From Tunicatimonas pelagia (GTDB taxonomy: Bacteria > Bacteroidota > Bacteroidia > Cytophagales > Cyclobacteriaceae): a stretch of DNA of 64,000 bases. How positions within the stretch are numbered: position 1 is the first letter of the stretch; every line of letters begins with the position of its first letter. The position numbers and the translations under genes are program-made. The notes beneath the pieces were generated by a model. It had not been told where the DNA came from, did not search any database, and saw nothing but the letters and a program-made list of their open reading frames with translations. The DNA lies in assembly GCF_030506325.1 (NCBI RefSeq), contig NZ_CP120683.1, forward strand, positions 3,547,001 through 3,611,000, read 5' to 3'. Shown here piece by piece: positions 62,526 through 64,000 of the stretch.

Positions 62526-63158
62526 TCAATAGCTGACAAAGGGCATCTGATTATCGTACCCTTTATGTTCTACCAAACGAAGAATAAAGTCGGCCAAGTC
62601 AGCCCGACCTAGTTTGGTACCTGCGTTCACGCCTACCCAGCCGATGCGGTATTCACCTCTTTTCGGTTCGTTGGTAAGTTGTGGTCCGCGTACAATTGTC
62701 CACGTCACATCGCTGTTCTTCAGTACTTCAGCGTGGCGAATAGCATCGTTTAGCACTCTGGGAACGGCTACTTTCATGATGAAGCGAATCACTTTATCGG
62801 GAAACTTAGGTCGATCCTTCTCATAGGGTAGCCCTCCGCCCGAAAGCGAAATAATTCGTGAAACCTGATATTCTTCCATGGCTGCCAGAATATTTTCAGT
62901 GCCTGTTGTTTGTAACCACTCCGGCGAGCCTTTCCCGTGTCCGAACAAACTCACTACAATATCAGTACCCGCTATCGTCCGATGGACATCTTCAAGGTTT
63001 AATACGTCGCCCGTAATAACCTCCAGATCAGGTGAGATTTTGGTTACCTTAGCAGGGGTGCGTACCAACGCTTTAATTTGATAATTCTTCGCTAACGCCT
63101 GTTGTAAAAATTCCTTACCAGTTTGCCCGGTACCGCCAAAAAGTGCGATGGTTTTCAT
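62526..63158 (-). CDS. NAD(P)-binding atypical SDR family protein
   Basis: The 210-residue protein starts with the Rossmann motif TIALFGGTGQTGKEFLQQAL and has VITGDVLNLEDVHRTIAGTDIVVSLFG and SRIISLSGGG, the pattern of NmrA/BVR-B-like atypical short-chain dehydrogenases (NAD(P)H-binding). It lacks the YxxxK catalytic pair of classical SDRs, so it may bind flavin or act as a redox sensor. It starts 14 bp after the DsbA-like gene on the same strand. Confidence 0.88.
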   Translation of the reverse strand: MKTIALFGGTGQTGKEFLQQALAKNYQIKALVRTPAKVTKISPDLEVITGDVLNLEDVHRTIAGTDIVVSLFGHGKGSPEWLQTTGTENILAAMEEYQVSRIISLSGGGLPYEKDRPKFPDKVIRFIMKVAVPRVLNDAIRHAEVLKNSDVTWTIVRGPQLTNEPKRGEYRIGWVGVNAGTKLGRADLADFILRLVEHKGYDNQMPFVSY

Positions 63159-63172
63159 ATTTGAAGATATAA

Positions 63173-63805
63173 TTACTGTATATGCTGGGATAGTGCGGTA
63201 AATCGGTTTTCTAATTCATTTAAAGGAGTGTAGCCGCGGGTTAGCGGATGATGCGTATTCTTTACTTCCGCAAACACGGTGGGAAAGCCCTGTACGCCCA
63301 GTTGCTGAGTGCGCTGAAATTCTTGCTGAGTTTGCGCTAAGAATGCATCTTCTTTCATTTGCTGGGTGAACCTTTCCCCGTCTATTCCGAAAGCCTCAGC
63401 AAGTAGTCCGTATGCTTTGGTATCTTCAGGAGCCGTGCCATCGTAGTAGATTGCCTTTTGTAAAGCCGAAGCAAATAAAACCGCCTCATTTGCCCGATAC
63501 GATTTGAATACACTCAGTGCGATTGCCAGGGGCATAGAATTGAAAACAGTTGTTCCCTCTTCCAGAATATCTTCTAAAAAAGCTTTACCGAATTTCACTT
63601 CGGTAGATTTCTCTACATCGCGATAGGCTCGTTGGATGTAAGGAGCTACTTTACCAATGGGACCGATACGTTCGCCAGTAACCATTCCACCCGATAGTAC
63701 CTCAAAATCCACTCTTTTTTGATGCTTTTGGTAGAATGCTTCCATCACGGAAGAAAAGCCGTAGCACCATCCGCATAATGCATCGTAAGCATAAATAATT
63801 TTCAT
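63173..63805 (-). CDS. DsbA-family thioredoxin-fold protein
   Basis: From the ATG at 63805 the product is 210 residues: an N-terminal strand MKIIYAYDALCGWCYGFSSV with a CGWC active site at C11-C14, an inserted helical domain, and the cis-Pro loop QGFPTVFAEV. No signal peptide is seen, so it is cytoplasmic and of the FrnE/DSBA-oxidoreductase type rather than periplasmic DsbA. It is divergent from the HxlR regulator 89 bp away, suggesting that regulator may control it along with the NAD(P)-binding gene. Confidence 0.88.
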   Translation of the reverse strand: MKIIYAYDALCGWCYGFSSVMEAFYQKHQKRVDFEVLSGGMVTGERIGPIGKVAPYIQRAYRDVEKSTEVKFGKAFLEDILEEGTTVFNSMPLAIALSVFKSYRANEAVLFASALQKAIYYDGTAPEDTKAYGLLAEAFGIDGERFTQQMKEDAFLAQTQQEFQRTQQLGVQGFPTVFAEVKNTHHPLTRGYTPLNELENRFTALSQHIQ

Positions 63806-63894
63806 AATTGTATTTCTCTTTTGCAGAGGTATACGCAAAAATATTTATCTTGGTGGTATAATAGTAAAAGAAGGGTACCTACCTTTAAGTAAGT

Positions 63895-64000
63895 ATGAAA
63901 AAGAATAAGAACCTTAGCCCAACTTGTCCGATTCGTACTACGCTAGAAATGCTGGGTGGTAAATGGAGATTGCTCATCATTAGTGAGATTGGATCGGGTA
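63895..64000 (+). CDS. HxlR-family winged-helix regulator, 3' end cut by window
   Basis: Only the first 35 codons are present: MKKNKNLSPTCPIRTTLEMLGGKW and RLLIISEIGSG. The Cys-Pro-(x)n-LGGKW motif is typical of the HxlR/MarR-like winged-helix regulators, many of which sense electrophiles or redox state through that Cys. It is divergent from the DsbA-like and NAD(P)-binding genes, its likely targets. Confidence 0.88.
   Translation, partial: MKKNKNLSPTCPIRTTLEMLGGKWRLLIISEIGSG

Overview
The window looks like chromosome of a marine-type Bacteroidota, most likely order Cytophagales. The evidence is a SusC/SusD pair, type IX secretion genes (PorU-like and PorV-like), a giant secreted protein with a type IX sorting domain, the cluster DUF177-rpmF-plsX-fabH-efp-accB-accC, weak Shine-Dalgarno signals and moderate GC. 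No rRNA or tRNA gene was recognised.

Layout. 1-6.5 kb (+): lipid and translation housekeeping cluster. A complete IS630-family element (3862-5050) sits between accB and accC and splits an older intergenic inverted repeat. 6.5-8.6 kb (-): DEDDy exonuclease and an NhaC antiporter whose N-terminus is frameshifted off. 8.7-13.3 kb (+): accessory island with a decayed outer-membrane barrel gene, a UPF0175/PIN toxin-antitoxin pair, a GAF-PAS protein that ends after a kinase dimerisation helix, an AT-rich proteasome-like Ntn hydrolase with a small downstream gene, a second UPF0175 remnant, and a minimal kinase-fold protein. 13.4-23.5 kb: SNase plus lamin-tail protein, bicupin, secreted aminopeptidase P, an ECF sigma/anti-sigma operon with two envelope genes, a WbuC-like cupin, gpmI and a MOSC protein.

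24.6-37.5 kb (+): a single 4296-residue open frame made mostly of thrombospondin-type-3 calcium-binding repeats, arranged in nested tiers, interrupted by one galactose-binding-like domain and ending in a type IX sorting domain. A PorU-like sortase and PorV-like shuttle lie at 53-59 kb, so a likely export route for this cargo is encoded in the same window. After it come a DarG-C/Panacea-like orphan domain, SusC/SusD, a zincless MutM-type glycosylase and an M1 peptidase.

46.4-51 kb (+): a tight four-gene red-light module: heme oxygenase (makes biliverdin), bacteriophytochrome kinase, single-domain response regulator, and a receiver-kinase protein. The rest holds a polyprenyl synthase, a DUF6503 lipoprotein, porU/porV, murI, small envelope genes, a DUF1080 protein, an NAD(P)-binding protein, a DsbA-like protein and the start of a divergent HxlR regulator.

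Several families of short dispersed palindromes recur between genes. Two copies have entered coding sequence or lie just upstream of signal peptides. The most interesting items are the giant nested-repeat protein, the proteasome-like two-gene unit in the accessory island, and the phytochrome operon.
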